Below, piece after piece: positions 34,277 through 43,799 of a stretch of DNA of 64,000 nt. Below the pieces are notes generated by a model that worked only from the letters and a program-made list of their open reading frames with translations, had not been told where the DNA came from and ran no database searches. Position 1 is the stretch's first letter; each line of letters begins with the position of its first letter. The position numbers were made by a program, and so were the translations under genes. Source of the DNA: Candidatus Nitricoxidivorans perseverans (GTDB lineage Bacteria > Pseudomonadota > Gammaproteobacteria > Burkholderiales > Rhodocyclaceae); assembly GCA_030246985.1 (NCBI GenBank), contig CP107246.1, positions 248,001 to 312,000 of the forward strand, written 5' to 3'.

Positions 34277-35283
34277 TTCGTTGCCTCCACGCATTCCCGG
34301 ACGAGCTCCGGCCCCCGGTAGATGAGGCCGGAATAGAGCTGCACAAGGGCGGCGCCGGCTTCGAGCTTGGCGCGCGCCCCCGCGCCGTCCATGATCCCGC
34401 CGGCGGCGATGACGGGCACTTCCCCCGTCAGCGCAAGCGTCAGCGCCCTCAGGACGGCGGTCGATCTTTCGAAGACCGGCGCGCCGGACAGCCCGCCGGC
34501 CTCGCCGCCGTGGGGCAGGTGGCCGACGCCTTCGCGAGAGAGGGTCGTGTTGGTGGCGATGGCCGCATCGATGCGGTGACGACGCAGGGCGCCGGCGATT
34601 TCGGCGACCTGGCCCTCGTCCAGGTCGGGGGCGATCTTCAGGGCCAGCGGCACGTAGCGGCCGTGCCGGTCGGCCAGTTCGGCCTGCCTTGCCTTGAGGG
34701 CGCCGAGCAGGGCGTCGAGTTCCGATGCGCCCTGCAACTGACGCAGATTCTTCGTATTGGGGCTGGAAATGTTGACCGTGACGTAGCTCGCGTGCGCGTA
34801 GACCTTGTCCAGGCAGGTCAGATAATCGTCGGCGGCGCGCTCGATGGGCGTGTCGAAGTTCTTGCCGATGTTGATGCCGAGGATGCCGCGATAGCGTGCC
34901 GCTCCGACGTTTCCGACGAGGGCGTCGACGCCCCGGTTGTTGAAGCCCATGCGGTTGATGATGCCCCGGGCTTCGGGCAGACGGAACAGGCGCGGTTTCG
35001 GGTTGCCCGGCTGCGGGCGCGGCGTGACGGTGCCGATCTCCAGGAAGCCGAAGCCCCAGGCGGCCAGGCCGTCGATGGCCTCGCCGTTCTTGTCCAGCCC
35101 GGCGGCCAGACCGACCCGGTTGGGGAATTCCAGCCCCATGACGCGCACCGGCGTGCCGGCCAGCGGCCGGCCGGCCGCCAGGCCGCTGCGGCCCAGCGCG
35201 CCGAGGCCGGCGATGGCCAGGTCGTGAGCGGTTTCCGGATCGAGCGCGAAGACGAGGGGGCGCAGCAGGCGGTAGGGCAGCAT
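34273..35283 (-). CDS. pyrD: Dihydroorotate dehydrogenase (quinone), class 2
   Basis: 336 residues from ATG 35283 ([21 protein letters not shown]). The N-terminal amphipathic helices and the membrane-quinone type define class 2. FMN and orotate motifs: [57 protein letters not shown] with the catalytic Ser, and [10 protein letters not shown]. It performs the fourth step of pyrimidine synthesis on the inner membrane. It is 5 nt downstream of the DUF2062 gene and overlaps ald. Confidence 0.95.
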   Translation of the reverse strand: MLPYRLLRPLVFALDPETAHDLAIAGLGALGRSGLAAGRPLAGTPVRVMGLEFPNRVGLAAGLDKNGEAIDGLAAWGFGFLEIGTVTPRPQPGNPKPRLFRLPEARGIINRMGFNNRGVDALVGNVGAARYRGILGINIGKNFDTPIERAADDYLTCLDKVYAHASYVTVNISSPNTKNLRQLQGASELDALLGALKARQAELADRHGRYVPLALKIAPDLDEGQVAEIAGALRRHRIDAAIATNTTLSREGVGHLPHGGEAGGLSGAPVFERSTAVLRALTLALTGEVPVIAAGGIMDGAGARAKLEAGAALVQLYSGLIYRGPELVRECVEATK

Positions 35284-35288
35284 GGAAG

Positions 35289-35846
35289 TCAATGCGGTTG
35301 GCGTTGGAGGGCGCGGCGGCGCCATGCCCGGATCAGATGGATGCGCCAGGCGAAGCGTACCGCGAGATAGCCGCCGAAGGACAGCAGGCCGGCGAGCAGC
35401 ACGAGGCCGAGCGCAAGGGGCTTGCCCAGGTGCGCCATCCAGTGAAGCAGGGCGTCGATCCAGGTCAGCAGGCCGTCCGTCCCGTATTCCGGCGGTGCCA
35501 CGAACCGGCCGCCCACTTCGTGGCCGACGATTCCAAGCGCGAACTGTCCCAGGCCGAAGGCCAGGAGATAGAGCGGGACGATGGTCAGCGGGTTGGTGTA
35601 GAGGGTGGTGATGAGCGCCAGGGGCAGGTTCACCCGGAAGGCCACGGCGCAGATGGCGGCGCCCAGCATCTGGAACGGCCCCGGAATCAGGCCGCAGAAC
35701 AGGCCGGCCGCCACCGCGCCGGCGGCCGAGTGGCGATTCAGGTGCCACAGGCGCGGATGCCGCAGCGTGTCACCGAAAAACGCCAACCAGCGATTTTCGC
35801 GGATCGTCGCATGGTCGGGGAGGTATTTCCGGAGGTGCCTGCGCAT
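35289..35846 (-). CDS. DUF2062 membrane protein
   Basis: 185 residues from ATG 35846 ([18 protein letters not shown]); ATG 35855 is also possible. Three or more hydrophobic segments: [49 protein letters not shown] and [24 protein letters not shown]. The [10 protein letters not shown] and [10 protein letters not shown] patterns define DUF2062, whose role is unknown. It is first in the leftward series that leads to pyrD, divergent from the diguanylate cyclase. Confidence 0.85.
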   Translation of the reverse strand: MRRHLRKYLPDHATIRENRWLAFFGDTLRHPRLWHLNRHSAAGAVAAGLFCGLIPGPFQMLGAAICAVAFRVNLPLALITTLYTNPLTIVPLYLLAFGLGQFALGIVGHEVGGRFVAPPEYGTDGLLTWIDALLHWMAHLGKPLALGLVLLAGLLSFGGYLAVRFAWRIHLIRAWRRRALQRQPH

Positions 35847-35939
35847 TGGCGGCATTCTATCGGAAGGCCGCCGTGCGGGCATCTGGCATGCGGTCGCGAT
35901 ATGGCCCATAATGCCCGCACTCCTACGATAGTGATAGCC

Positions 35940-37805
35940 ATGATCCGGGTCAGTGATCGATTGCGGACAACACTGGTTTTTACCGGCCTGGCGGCGCTCC
36001 TGCTGACGGCGCTGGTGGCCGCCGCGCTTTATTCCTTTCGCGAGTTTTCGCTGCGCGGCGCCGAGGAACGGGCGCGCACGGCGGCCGAGATCGTGCGCGT
36101 CAGCCTGACCGAAGCCATGGCCAACGGCGCGATCGACAAGCGTGCCCAGCTGCTCTCAAGGATCGGGCGCGGCGCGGGGCTGACGGAGGTGCGCGTGGTG
36201 CGCGGTTCCGGCGTCGTCCGTCAGTTCGGACGGGGGCTGAATTCGGAGCGCGGCGTCGATGACATCGACAGTGCCGTGCTGGCCGGCGGCAAGGCCGAGT
36301 ACATCATGGTGGAGGGCAGCGACGGCCCGATGCTGCGCGCCACCATTCCCTATATCGCCGAGCGCGGCGCCCAGCCCGATTGCCTGCAATGCCACCAGGC
36401 GGCGGCGGGCGAGGTGCTCGGCGCCATTACCATCGGTGTTTCGCTGGCGGAAACGCGTATCCGAGCGCTGATTTGGGTATCGGTGCTGGTGGGCATCGCG
36501 GGCTTCTTCGCCATCGCCGCGCTCTACCTGATGCGGCGCCAGTACCAGCCGATGGCCGAGGTGGCGCTGAATGTCGAGGAGGCGGTGGCACGGGCCGCTT
36601 CCGGCGATTTCGGCATGCGTCTGCCGGCTGTGCGGGACGGCGTGGCGGGACATATCTCCGCCGGCGTCAACCGGCTGATGGAGGCGCTCGACAACAGCGT
36701 CGGCACCATCAACGGCAAGGTCGAGCAGCTGATGGAATATGACCTGCCGCGCAGCCGCAACATGCTGCTGTCGACGCTGGAAATGGTCGAGGGGCTGGTG
36801 GATGCCGGCCGCTTCAAGCAGTCCATCGAGGAGGACGAGTCCAAGCAGGAGATATACGATCGCCTCTCGCGCATCATCCGCGAGCGCTTCGACCTCGATT
36901 CCTTCAGCATTTACGAGGTGGCCAACAGCAAGAACCATATACGAGCCGCGGTGGTGAACGGTCTGCCCGATGCCGAAATACGCTGGTGCGACCAGGAGAT
37001 ACTGGTGCGCGCCGACGCCTGCCGCGCACGCCGCACCGGCCATATGGTCAATGCCATCGACGAACCGGGGATTTGCGGCATGTTCCGCCCGAACCCGGGC
37101 GAGCAGGGCATGGCGCACGTCTGCCTGCCGATGATGCAGTCCGGAAACGTCGGATGCATCGTCCAGCTTGTGACCATGCCTGAAACCGCACCCCTGGTGC
37201 GGGCGCTGGTGCCCTTCCTGCGCGTCTACCTGCGCGAGACTGCGCCGGTGCTCGAAGCCAAGCGGCTGATGGAAAGTCTGCGCGAATCCAGCCTGCAGGA
37301 CGCCATGACCGGCCTCTACAACCGCCGCTTCATCGAGGCTTATGTGGAGACGCTGAAGGCCGCGGTGCAGCGCAAGGGCTCCCATCTGGCTGTGCTGATG
37401 CTGGACGTGGACCACTTCAAGAAGGTCAATGACACCTACGGCCACGACGCCGGCGACAAGGTGCTGGTGGCTGTGGCCGGCGCCCTCAAGCAGACGCTGC
37501 GCAAGTCGGACATCCTGGTGCGCTTCGGCGGCGAGGAATTCCTCGCCTTTCTCCAGGACACCGCGGGCGAAGGCGGCATGGTGGCGGCGGAGAAGGTGCG
37601 CGCCGCCGTCGAGGCGCTGAAGATCGCGCTGCCGAACGGGACGTTGCAAAAGACCATCTCGATCGGCGTCGCCGATTTCCCGGAGGACAGCGCCGATTTC
37701 TGGGAGGCGGTCAAGTTCGCCGACGCCGCCCTCTACGCGGCCAAGGAGCGCGGCCGCAACCGGGTGGTGCGATTCACCCCGGATCTCTGGAAGTCCGGAA
37801 ACTGA
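35940..37805 (+). CDS. Haem-binding sensor diguanylate cyclase (GAF-GGDEF)
   Basis: 621 residues from ATG 35940. Membrane helix about 12-32; periplasmic sensor 33-175 with a c-type haem site C148-LQ-C151-H152, as in DUF3365/Tll0287-like sensors; second helix about 177-199; HAMP about 200-255; GAF-like domain about 315-430; GGDEF about 455-615. The active site GGEEF is at 530-534 and the inhibitory I-site RKSD is at 521-524, so both synthesis of c-di-GMP and product feedback are expected. It probably senses redox, NO or O2 in the periplasm. The open frame left of 35940 is antisense to DUF2062. Confidence 0.9.
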   Translation: MIRVSDRLRTTLVFTGLAALLLTALVAAALYSFREFSLRGAEERARTAAEIVRVSLTEAMANGAIDKRAQLLSRIGRGAGLTEVRVVRGSGVVRQFGRGLNSERGVDDIDSAVLAGGKAEYIMVEGSDGPMLRATIPYIAERGAQPDCLQCHQAAAGEVLGAITIGVSLAETRIRALIWVSVLVGIAGFFAIAALYLMRRQYQPMAEVALNVEEAVARAASGDFGMRLPAVRDGVAGHISAGVNRLMEALDNSVGTINGKVEQLMEYDLPRSRNMLLSTLEMVEGLVDAGRFKQSIEEDESKQEIYDRLSRIIRERFDLDSFSIYEVANSKNHIRAAVVNGLPDAEIRWCDQEILVRADACRARRTGHMVNAIDEPGICGMFRPNPGEQGMAHVCLPMMQSGNVGCIVQLVTMPETAPLVRALVPFLRVYLRETAPVLEAKRLMESLRESSLQDAMTGLYNRRFIEAYVETLKAAVQRKGSHLAVLMLDVDHFKKVNDTYGHDAGDKVLVAVAGALKQTLRKSDILVRFGGEEFLAFLQDTAGEGGMVAAEKVRAAVEALKIALPNGTLQKTISIGVADFPEDSADFWEAVKFADAALYAAKERGRNRVVRFTPDLWKSGN

Positions 37806-37841
37806 CCCCACGGGGCATCCGTCCCGCATAATGCGGGACGC

Positions 37842-40184
37842 ATGAGACTTTCCATCCTGACGTTCGCCGCCGGCATCGGCTGGCTCCAGCTGCAACCCGC
37901 TCTGCCCGATATCGCCGCCCTGGCGGTCATGGCCGTGGCGGGCGTTCTGTTGCTCGCACTCTCCTTGCGCCTTCGCGCCGCGACGCCGGTGGCCGCCTTC
38001 CTTCTTGGAATCGCCTGGGCGGGGGCGCTGGCGCACCATCGTCTGGCGGACTTTCTTCCGGCCGGCAGTGAAGGGCGCGACACGGAAGTGGTGGGCGTCA
38101 TCGCCAGCCTGCCGCAATACTATGAGAACGGCCTTCGCTTCGATTTCGATGTCGAGCATTCCGGCCTGCCGGCGCCCCGACGCATCTCGCTGGCCTGGCA
38201 CCGCGGCTTCCGGCCCCAGGAAGATGGCGAGGTCCACGCCGCTCCGCCCTTGCATGCCGGCGAGCGCTGGCGCTTCACCGTACGGCTGAAGCGGCCGCAT
38301 GGCAACCTCAATCCGCACGGTTTCGATTACGAGGCCATGCTTTTCGAACGCGGCATTCGCGCCACGGGCTATGTGCGCCCGAAACACGAATTCGCCCGGC
38401 TGGACGAATTCGTCATGCGGCCGTCCCACGCCATCGAGCGGTTGAGGGAACGAATCCGGGAACGTTTCCTGCGGGTGCTGCCCGATCAGCCCTACGCCGG
38501 CATCCTCGTCGCGCTGGCCATCGGTGACCAGCGGGCCATCGACGCATCCCTGTGGCAAGTATTCGCCCGTACCGGCGTGACGCACCTGATGAGCATTTCC
38601 GGCCTGCACGTGACCATGGTCGCGGGGCTGGCGGCCTGGATCGTTTCCTGGAACTGGCGGCGCCGCTTCCTGTTCGGCGGCCGGTTGCCGCTCCTGCTGC
38701 CCGCGCAGAAGGCGGCGGCAATCGCCGGCTTCGCGGCGGCATTCGCTTATTGCCTGCTGGCGGGCTTCGCCGTGCCGGCTCAGCGCACGCTTACCATGCT
38801 CGGCGTGGTCGCCCTCGCCCTGGCGACGGGGAGGGCCACGGCGCCCAGCCGCGTGCTGGCCCTGGCGCTGCTGATTGTGCTGCTGCTCGACCCCTGGGCA
38901 GTGCTCTCGCCGGGTTTCTGGCTTTCCTTCGGCGCTGTCGGCCTGCTCTTCTACATCGGTTCCGGCCGCCTGGGCGAAATCCGCCCGCTTGCGGCCTGGG
39001 GGCGTGCCCAGTGGGCGATGACGCTGGGCCTGGTGCCCGCGCTGCTGGCGCTGTTCCAGCAGTTCTCCCTGGTTTCGCCCATCGCCAACGCCGTGGCCAT
39101 CCCGATGGTCAGTTTCGTGGCGACGCCGCTGGCGTTGCTGGGAGCCATTCCTTTGCTCGACCCGCTGCTCTGGCTGGCCCACCAGGCCATGGCGGCTCTG
39201 ATGTGGTTGCTCGAGTGGCTGGCGGCCTCCGGCTGGGCGGTCTGGCAGCAGCATGCGCCGCCGGTCTGGACGGTGGCGCTGGCGCTGGGGGGCGCGGCAT
39301 GGCTGCTGATGCCGCGAGGCTTTCCGGTGCGCTGGGTTGGCCTTGCGGCCTTCCTCCCGATGTTGCTCGTGCCGCCGCCGCGGCCGATGGCGGGCGAGGC
39401 GAACGTGACGGTTCTAGATGTCGGACAGGGGCTGGCGGTGCATGTGCAGACCGCCGGCCACGACCTGCTCTACGATACGGGGCCGGCCTTTTCGCCGGAC
39501 GCCAACAGCGGCAACCGCATCATCGTGCCCTACCTGCGCGCATCGGGCGTGCGCCGCCTCGACGGGCTCGTCGTGACGCACGCGGACAAGGACCATTCCG
39601 GTGGCGCGGCCTCGGTGCTGGAATCGGTGCCGACGGGCTGGCTGATGACCTCGCTGCCCGGCGATCATCCCTTGCTGGCAGCGACGCCGCCGCGCCGTCC
39701 CTGCGCCGACGGCGACGCGTGGGAGTGGGACGGCGTGCGCTTCCAGCTGCTGCATCCTACGGCGCTCCAGTTCGCCCAGCCCATCCGAAAGACCAACGAC
39801 ATGAGCTGCGTGCTGAAGGTGACATCCCGACACGGCACTGCGCTGCTCACGTCCGACATCGAGGCGATTTCGGAAGCGGCTCTGCTCGCCCGCCACGGTG
39901 ATGACCTGCATGCCGAGGTGCTGGTGGCTCCGCATCACGGCAGCCGCACGTCCTCCACGCCGGAGTTCGTGGCAGGCGTCGGCGCCCGCGAGGTGATTTT
40001 CCCCGTGGGCTATCGCAACCGCTTCGGCCATCCGAAAGAGGAGGTGGTCGCGCGATACGCCGGCACCCGGTGCTGGCGCACCGATGCCGACGGCGCGCTG
40101 ACGGTGCGGCTGACAGGTGCGGGCGTTGCCGTCGCCCCGGCGCGGGCCGAACGTCGCCGATACTGGCATTCCGGGGTAGAATGA
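37842..40184 (+). CDS. comEC: DNA internalisation-related competence protein ComEC/Rec2
   Basis: 780 residues. An N-terminal domain and a multi-helix competence region (GVTHLMSISGLHVTMVAGLAAW is the family signature) form the inner-membrane DNA channel. The C-terminal metallo-beta-lactamase domain (about 515-780) carries HADKDH at 580-585 and VAPHHGSRTSST, the proposed nuclease that degrades one strand. Length and domain order are normal. Its last codons contain the -10 of the SRP RNA gene. Confidence 0.94.
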   Translation: MRLSILTFAAGIGWLQLQPALPDIAALAVMAVAGVLLLALSLRLRAATPVAAFLLGIAWAGALAHHRLADFLPAGSEGRDTEVVGVIASLPQYYENGLRFDFDVEHSGLPAPRRISLAWHRGFRPQEDGEVHAAPPLHAGERWRFTVRLKRPHGNLNPHGFDYEAMLFERGIRATGYVRPKHEFARLDEFVMRPSHAIERLRERIRERFLRVLPDQPYAGILVALAIGDQRAIDASLWQVFARTGVTHLMSISGLHVTMVAGLAAWIVSWNWRRRFLFGGRLPLLLPAQKAAAIAGFAAAFAYCLLAGFAVPAQRTLTMLGVVALALATGRATAPSRVLALALLIVLLLDPWAVLSPGFWLSFGAVGLLFYIGSGRLGEIRPLAAWGRAQWAMTLGLVPALLALFQQFSLVSPIANAVAIPMVSFVATPLALLGAIPLLDPLLWLAHQAMAALMWLLEWLAASGWAVWQQHAPPVWTVALALGGAAWLLMPRGFPVRWVGLAAFLPMLLVPPPRPMAGEANVTVLDVGQGLAVHVQTAGHDLLYDTGPAFSPDANSGNRIIVPYLRASGVRRLDGLVVTHADKDHSGGAASVLESVPTGWLMTSLPGDHPLLAATPPRRPCADGDAWEWDGVRFQLLHPTALQFAQPIRKTNDMSCVLKVTSRHGTALLTSDIEAISEAALLARHGDDLHAEVLVAPHHGSRTSSTPEFVAGVGAREVIFPVGYRNRFGHPKEEVVARYAGTRCWRTDADGALTVRLTGAGVAVAPARAERRRYWHSGVE
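40177..40182 (+). promoter_or_regulatory. -10 element of the SRP RNA gene inside the comEC 3' end
   Basis: TAGAAT, one mismatch to TATAAT, ends 6 nt before the expected RNA start at 40189. It overlaps the comEC TGA (40182-40184). No good -35 hexamer is seen at the usual distance. Confidence 0.55.
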
Positions 40185-40188
40185 ATCC

Positions 40189-40290
40189 GTGGCGGGTCTC
40201 CCCGCATTGAGGAATGGTGAATCGGGTCAGGTCCGGAAGGAAGCAGCCACAGCCAATATCCGCAAGTGCCGGGGGTCAGGCTCGCCACCC
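40189..40290 (+). ncRNA. ffs: 4.5S signal recognition particle RNA (bacterial small SRP RNA)
   Basis: The conserved core GGTCAGGTCCGGAAGGAAGCAGC lies at 40226-40248, with the GGAA tetraloop and the Ffh-binding internal loops. Flanks GUGGCG at 40189 and CGCCAC at 40283-40288 close the long hairpin. The length of about 100 nt matches E. coli 4.5S RNA. It acts with Ffh and FtsY in co-translational membrane targeting. Ends are placed from pairing. Confidence 0.93.
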
Positions 40291-40402
40291 CGTCTCCTTC
40301 CGCAACATCCGCTTACAAACTGGCCGCTTGCCGACATATGCCGCTTACGGCCGGGTGTTGCAATGATCTCCGCCATGAGGCGCAATTCAACAGGAGAGAA
40401 CC

Positions 40403-40918
40403 ATGCGAACCAGAACCATGATCATTGCCGGCTTGATCGCTGCCGGCGCCTTTTCAGGCATCGCCGCCGCCCAGCCGGGCTTCGACGGATGCGGGCCGAT
40501 GGGGCAGAGCGGCCCGGGCATGATGCGCGGCGGCGCCATGAAGGGCGGGATGGCCGATCCCGCCGCGCGGACCGAGCAACGCCTGTCCCTGCTCAAGTCC
40601 GAACTGAAGATCACACCGGAGCAGGAACCCCTCTGGCAGGCTTTTGCCGAGAAATCGAAGGCGGAAGCCGGGAAGGGCTTCAAGGCCATGCGCGATTCCG
40701 CGCAGGACCAGAACCTGACGGCGCCCGAACGGATGGACCGGATGACGGCCATGATGAAGGAGCGGCTGACCGCAATGGAGTCGGTGCGCGAGTCCTTCAA
40801 ACGCCTGTATGACGCCCTGACGCCCGAGCAGAGGAAGGCGGCCGACCAGCATGCAGGCCGCATGGGCCGGCCGGCCCGCGGCCAGGGTCCGCGCGGCTCC
40901 GGCACGCCACGTCGTTGA
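40403..40918 (+). CDS. Spy/CpxP family (LTXXQ) periplasmic protein
   Basis: 171 residues. Signal peptide MRTRTMIIAGLIAAGAFSGIAAAQ. A Met/Gly-rich linker is followed by a helical domain with LKITPEQEPLWQAFAEK and YDALTPEQRKAAD, two LTxxQ-type repeats. Spy-like proteins are ATP-independent chaperones or metal-responsive periplasmic proteins. A strong site CAGGAGAG precedes the ATG. A 14-bp hairpin follows the stop. Confidence 0.85.
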   Translation: MRTRTMIIAGLIAAGAFSGIAAAQPGFDGCGPMGQSGPGMMRGGAMKGGMADPAARTEQRLSLLKSELKITPEQEPLWQAFAEKSKAEAGKGFKAMRDSAQDQNLTAPERMDRMTAMMKERLTAMESVRESFKRLYDALTPEQRKAADQHAGRMGRPARGQGPRGSGTPRR

Positions 40919-40940
40919 CTTTCACTTCCGGCGGGAGGTG

Positions 40941-40972
40941 CGGCGGGGCCACCGGCGACGGTGGCCCCGCCG
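40941..40972 (+). terminator. 14-bp hairpin with GCGA tetraloop between Spy-like gene and dnaX
   Basis: CGGCGGGGCCACCG (40941-40954) pairs perfectly with CGGTGGCCCCGCCG (40959-40972) around GCGA, a GNRA loop. TCGTTT follows, a weak T-tract. It begins 22 nt after the Spy-like stop and ends 21 nt before the dnaX ATG. It is probably the terminator of the first gene, though it could also shape the dnaX leader. Confidence 0.7.
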
Positions 40973-40993
40973 TCGTTTGATAGAATCGCTTCC

Positions 40994-42358
40994 ATGAGCT
41001 ATCAGGTACTGGCCCGCAAGTGGCGCCCGAAATCCTTTACCACCCTGGTGGGGCAGGAGCATGTGGTCAAGGCCCTGACCAACGCCCTCGATCAGCGGCG
41101 CCTGCACCACGCTTATCTCTTCACCGGCACGCGCGGCGTCGGCAAGACGACCTTGGCGCGCATCGTCGCCAAGGCGTTGAACTGCGAGGCGGGCATCACG
41201 TCCGCCCCCTGCGGCGTCTGTTCGGCCTGCGCCGAGATCGACGGCGGCCGCTTCGTCGATTACATCGAGCTGGACGCCGCCTCCAACCGGGGCGTCGAGG
41301 ACATGACCAGCCTGCTCGACAAGGCCGTTTATGCGCCGACCCGCGGCCGCTTCAAGGTCTACGTCATCGACGAAGTCCACCAGCTCTCCGGTCATGCCTT
41401 CAACGCCATGCTGAAGACGCTGGAGGAGCCGCCGGAGCACGTCAAGTTCATCCTTGCCACCACCGATCCCCAGAAGATTCCGGTGACGGTGCTGTCCCGC
41501 TGCCTCCAGTTCAACCTCAAGCAGATGCCGCCGGCGCAGATCGTCGGGCACCTGGCGCACATCCTGGAGGCCGAGGGCGTCCCCTTCGAGCCGGCCGCGC
41601 TCGCGCACCTGGCGAAGGCGGCGGCGGGCAGCATGCGCGACGCCCTTTCGCTACTCGACCAGGCCATCGCCCACGGCGCCGGTCGCGTGGAGGAGGCGAA
41701 TGTGCGCGACATGCTCGGCACGGTCGGCGACGATTTCCTGTTCGGCATCCTCGACGGCCTAGCCGCCGGCGACGTCCGGGCCATGCTGGCGGTGGCCGAG
41801 TCGATGGACGCGAGGAGCCTGTCCTTCGATTCTGCCGCGCAGGAGCTGGCGACCTTGTTCCATCGCGTCGCGCTCCTCCAGATGGCGCCCCAGGCCATCG
41901 CCGACGAGGCCCAGCGGGAGCGCCTGGCGCCCTACGCCGCGACCTTCGACGCGGAGTTTCTCCAGCTCTGCTACCAGATCGCGATCCACGGGCGGGACGA
42001 CCTGCCGCTCGCGCCCGACGAGTACGCCGGCTTCACCATGACGCTGATGCGCCTCGCCGCCTTCCGGCCGGAGACGGCGCCGCCGCTCGATGCGGCGCCG
42101 AGCCCGGCCCCCGCCGCGAAGACGCCCGCGCTCCGCCCCACCGCGCCCGATCCGACGGTTCCCCGTCCGGCCGCGAAAACCCCGCGTGCCCCGATTCCGC
42201 CCCCGTCGGAGTGGCGCGATCAGGCCGAGCGCACCAAGGCCATGGTGCAGGAGCGCAAGAACAAGGCCCTCGCCGCCATCGAGCAGGACGGCTTTGTGCG
42301 CGAGGTGATCGACCTGTTCGACGCGAGCATCGACGAATCCACCATCAAACCGGTTTGA
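40994..42358 (+). CDS. dnaX: DNA polymerase III subunit gamma/tau, short form
   Basis: 454 residues from ATG 40994 ([15 protein letters not shown]). AAA+ clamp-loader ATPase: Walker [10 protein letters not shown], zinc site CGVCSAC, Walker [10 protein letters not shown], sensor [10 protein letters not shown] and SRC finger. Domains I-III end near residue 365. A Pro/Ala linker and only about 45 further residues follow, against about 640 in E. coli tau, so the region binding DnaB and the polymerase alpha subunit seems strongly reduced. It is followed by ebfC and recR, the usual order. Confidence 0.93.
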   Translation: MSYQVLARKWRPKSFTTLVGQEHVVKALTNALDQRRLHHAYLFTGTRGVGKTTLARIVAKALNCEAGITSAPCGVCSACAEIDGGRFVDYIELDAASNRGVEDMTSLLDKAVYAPTRGRFKVYVIDEVHQLSGHAFNAMLKTLEEPPEHVKFILATTDPQKIPVTVLSRCLQFNLKQMPPAQIVGHLAHILEAEGVPFEPAALAHLAKAAAGSMRDALSLLDQAIAHGAGRVEEANVRDMLGTVGDDFLFGILDGLAAGDVRAMLAVAESMDARSLSFDSAAQELATLFHRVALLQMAPQAIADEAQRERLAPYAATFDAEFLQLCYQIAIHGRDDLPLAPDEYAGFTMTLMRLAAFRPETAPPLDAAPSPAPAAKTPALRPTAPDPTVPRPAAKTPRAPIPPPSEWRDQAERTKAMVQERKNKALAAIEQDGFVREVIDLFDASIDESTIKPV

Positions 42359-42370
42359 GGAGTACAGAAA

Positions 42371-42694
42371 ATGATGAAAGGCGGCATCGCCAACCTGATG
42401 AAGCAGGCGCAGAAGATGCAGGAGAACATGCAGAAGGCGCAGGAGGAGTTGGCGAACATGGAAGTCGAGGGCCAGTCCGGCGCTGGCGCCGTGAAGGTGA
42501 CGATGACCGGCAAGCACGACGTCAAGCGCGTGACCATCGATCCGTCGGTGATGGACGACAGGGAAATGCTGGAGGACCTGATCGCCGCAGCCCTGAACGA
42601 CGCCAACCGGCGCGTCGAGCAGACGACGCAGGAGCGGATGAGCGGCTTCACGGCGGGGCTCAATCTGCCGCCGGGCATGAAGCTGCCGTTCTGA
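42371..42694 (+). CDS. ebfC: YbaB/EbfC nucleoid-associated protein
   Basis: 107 residues: [53 protein letters not shown] is the classic family opening. It forms a dimeric tweezer that binds DNA with little specificity. It is located between dnaX and recR as in most bacteria. Its TGA shares bases with the recR ATG (TGATG). Confidence 0.95.
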   Translation: MMKGGIANLMKQAQKMQENMQKAQEELANMEVEGQSGAGAVKVTMTGKHDVKRVTIDPSVMDDREMLEDLIAAALNDANRRVEQTTQERMSGFTAGLNLPPGMKLPF

Positions 42695-43293
42695 TGGCGG
42701 GCTCCTCCAGCCTCGACGAGCTGATCGAGGCGCTGCGCTGCCTGCCGGGCGTCGGCCCAAAATCCGCCCAGCGCATGGCCTACCACCTGCTGCAACGGGA
42801 TCCGCGCGGCGCCGGCCGCCTGTCGAAGGCACTCGACCATGCCCTCGCGGCGCTGCGGCGCTGCATCCGCTGCAACACCTTCACCGAGGACGAAGTCTGC
42901 GACCGCTGCGCATCGGGGAAGCGCGACCCTTCGCAATTGTGCATCGTCGAGATGCCGGTCGACCTCAACACGATGGAGCAGACGCACGCCTACAACGGCC
43001 TCTACTACGTGCTGATGGGGCGGCTGTCCCCGCTCGACGGCATCGGGCCGAAGGAGCTGGGGTTCGAGCGCCTGCTGGCGCGCGTGTCCGACGGCGTGGT
43101 TAGGGAAGTGGTGCTGGCCACCAATTTCACCCACGAGGGCGAGGCGACGGCGCACTATCTCTCCGAGGTGCTGCACGCCCGCGGCCTCAAGGTCAGCCGC
43201 ATCGCCCGAGGCCTGCCGGTAGGCGCGGAACTCGAGTATTCGGACGCCGCCAGCGTGGCCCAGGCGCTGATCGAGCGGCGTGACTACCGATAA
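42694..43293 (+). CDS. recR: Recombination mediator protein RecR
   Basis: 199 residues from ATG 42694. HhH motif [21 protein letters not shown], zinc finger with CIRCNTF and CDRCAS, and Toprim region [38 protein letters not shown]. With RecF/RecO it loads RecA on gapped DNA. The open frame upstream of 42694 runs as a shadow through dnaX. Translation is coupled to ebfC. Confidence 0.95.
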   Translation: MAGSSSLDELIEALRCLPGVGPKSAQRMAYHLLQRDPRGAGRLSKALDHALAALRRCIRCNTFTEDEVCDRCASGKRDPSQLCIVEMPVDLNTMEQTHAYNGLYYVLMGRLSPLDGIGPKELGFERLLARVSDGVVREVVLATNFTHEGEATAHYLSEVLHARGLKVSRIARGLPVGAELEYSDAASVAQALIERRDYR

Positions 43294-43295
43294 TC

Positions 43296-43679
43296 ATGCC
43301 CCCCGGCGATAATTTCGATCAAAGGCTGCTGCGCCTGGAGGTGCGGCGCTTCGTTTCCCAGTGCCATGCCCAGGAGCCCCTCATCGTGCGATCGGATACC
43401 CTGCGCGACGTCGCCCGCTGGGCGAACATCTTCGTGCCCTATCAGGTGGCAGAGGAATACGAGGTCCGCGATGCGCTGGAGCGCATCCAGGATCTCGCCG
43501 AGACCCGCTCGAAAGAGATCATCCTGGGACAGATCGAAGACTGTCTGAAGGCGGAGCCGGAGGTCAGAGCCTCGCGCATCCGCCAGATGACGGACGACTG
43601 GACAAACCTCAGCGGCCCCTTGCGGCATCTGCGCGTCTGGGCGCAGAAGATGCTGGAAGCCAAGGAGCGGCAGGGATAG
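43296..43679 (+). CDS. Hypothetical protein, 127 aa
   Basis: ATG 2 nt after the recR stop, so it is part of the dnaX-ebfC-recR operon. The product is helical, soluble and charged (YEVRDALERIQDLAETRSKEIILGQIEDCL and GPLRHLRVWAQKMLEAKE). No motif is recognised. The ordered codon use and tight spacing support a real gene. Confidence 0.6.
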   Translation: MPPGDNFDQRLLRLEVRRFVSQCHAQEPLIVRSDTLRDVARWANIFVPYQVAEEYEVRDALERIQDLAETRSKEIILGQIEDCLKAEPEVRASRIRQMTDDWTNLSGPLRHLRVWAQKMLEAKERQG

Positions 43680-43799
43680 TGAACCGCGAATGGGCGACAG
43701 TGCGATCATCGAACTCCCACAGGCGGGCCGATGCAGACGATAATGCGAACCTTTGTCCAGGCGCCAGCCGGGCGGCAATGGGGCCTTGGAAGGATGGCA

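Noticed and set aside
36156-39254. Leftward open frame of 1,032 codons
   Set aside because: It is antisense to the diguanylate cyclase and comEC, which have clear domains. High GC removes stops from the opposite strand; the translation is His/Gln/Arg-rich without any motif.
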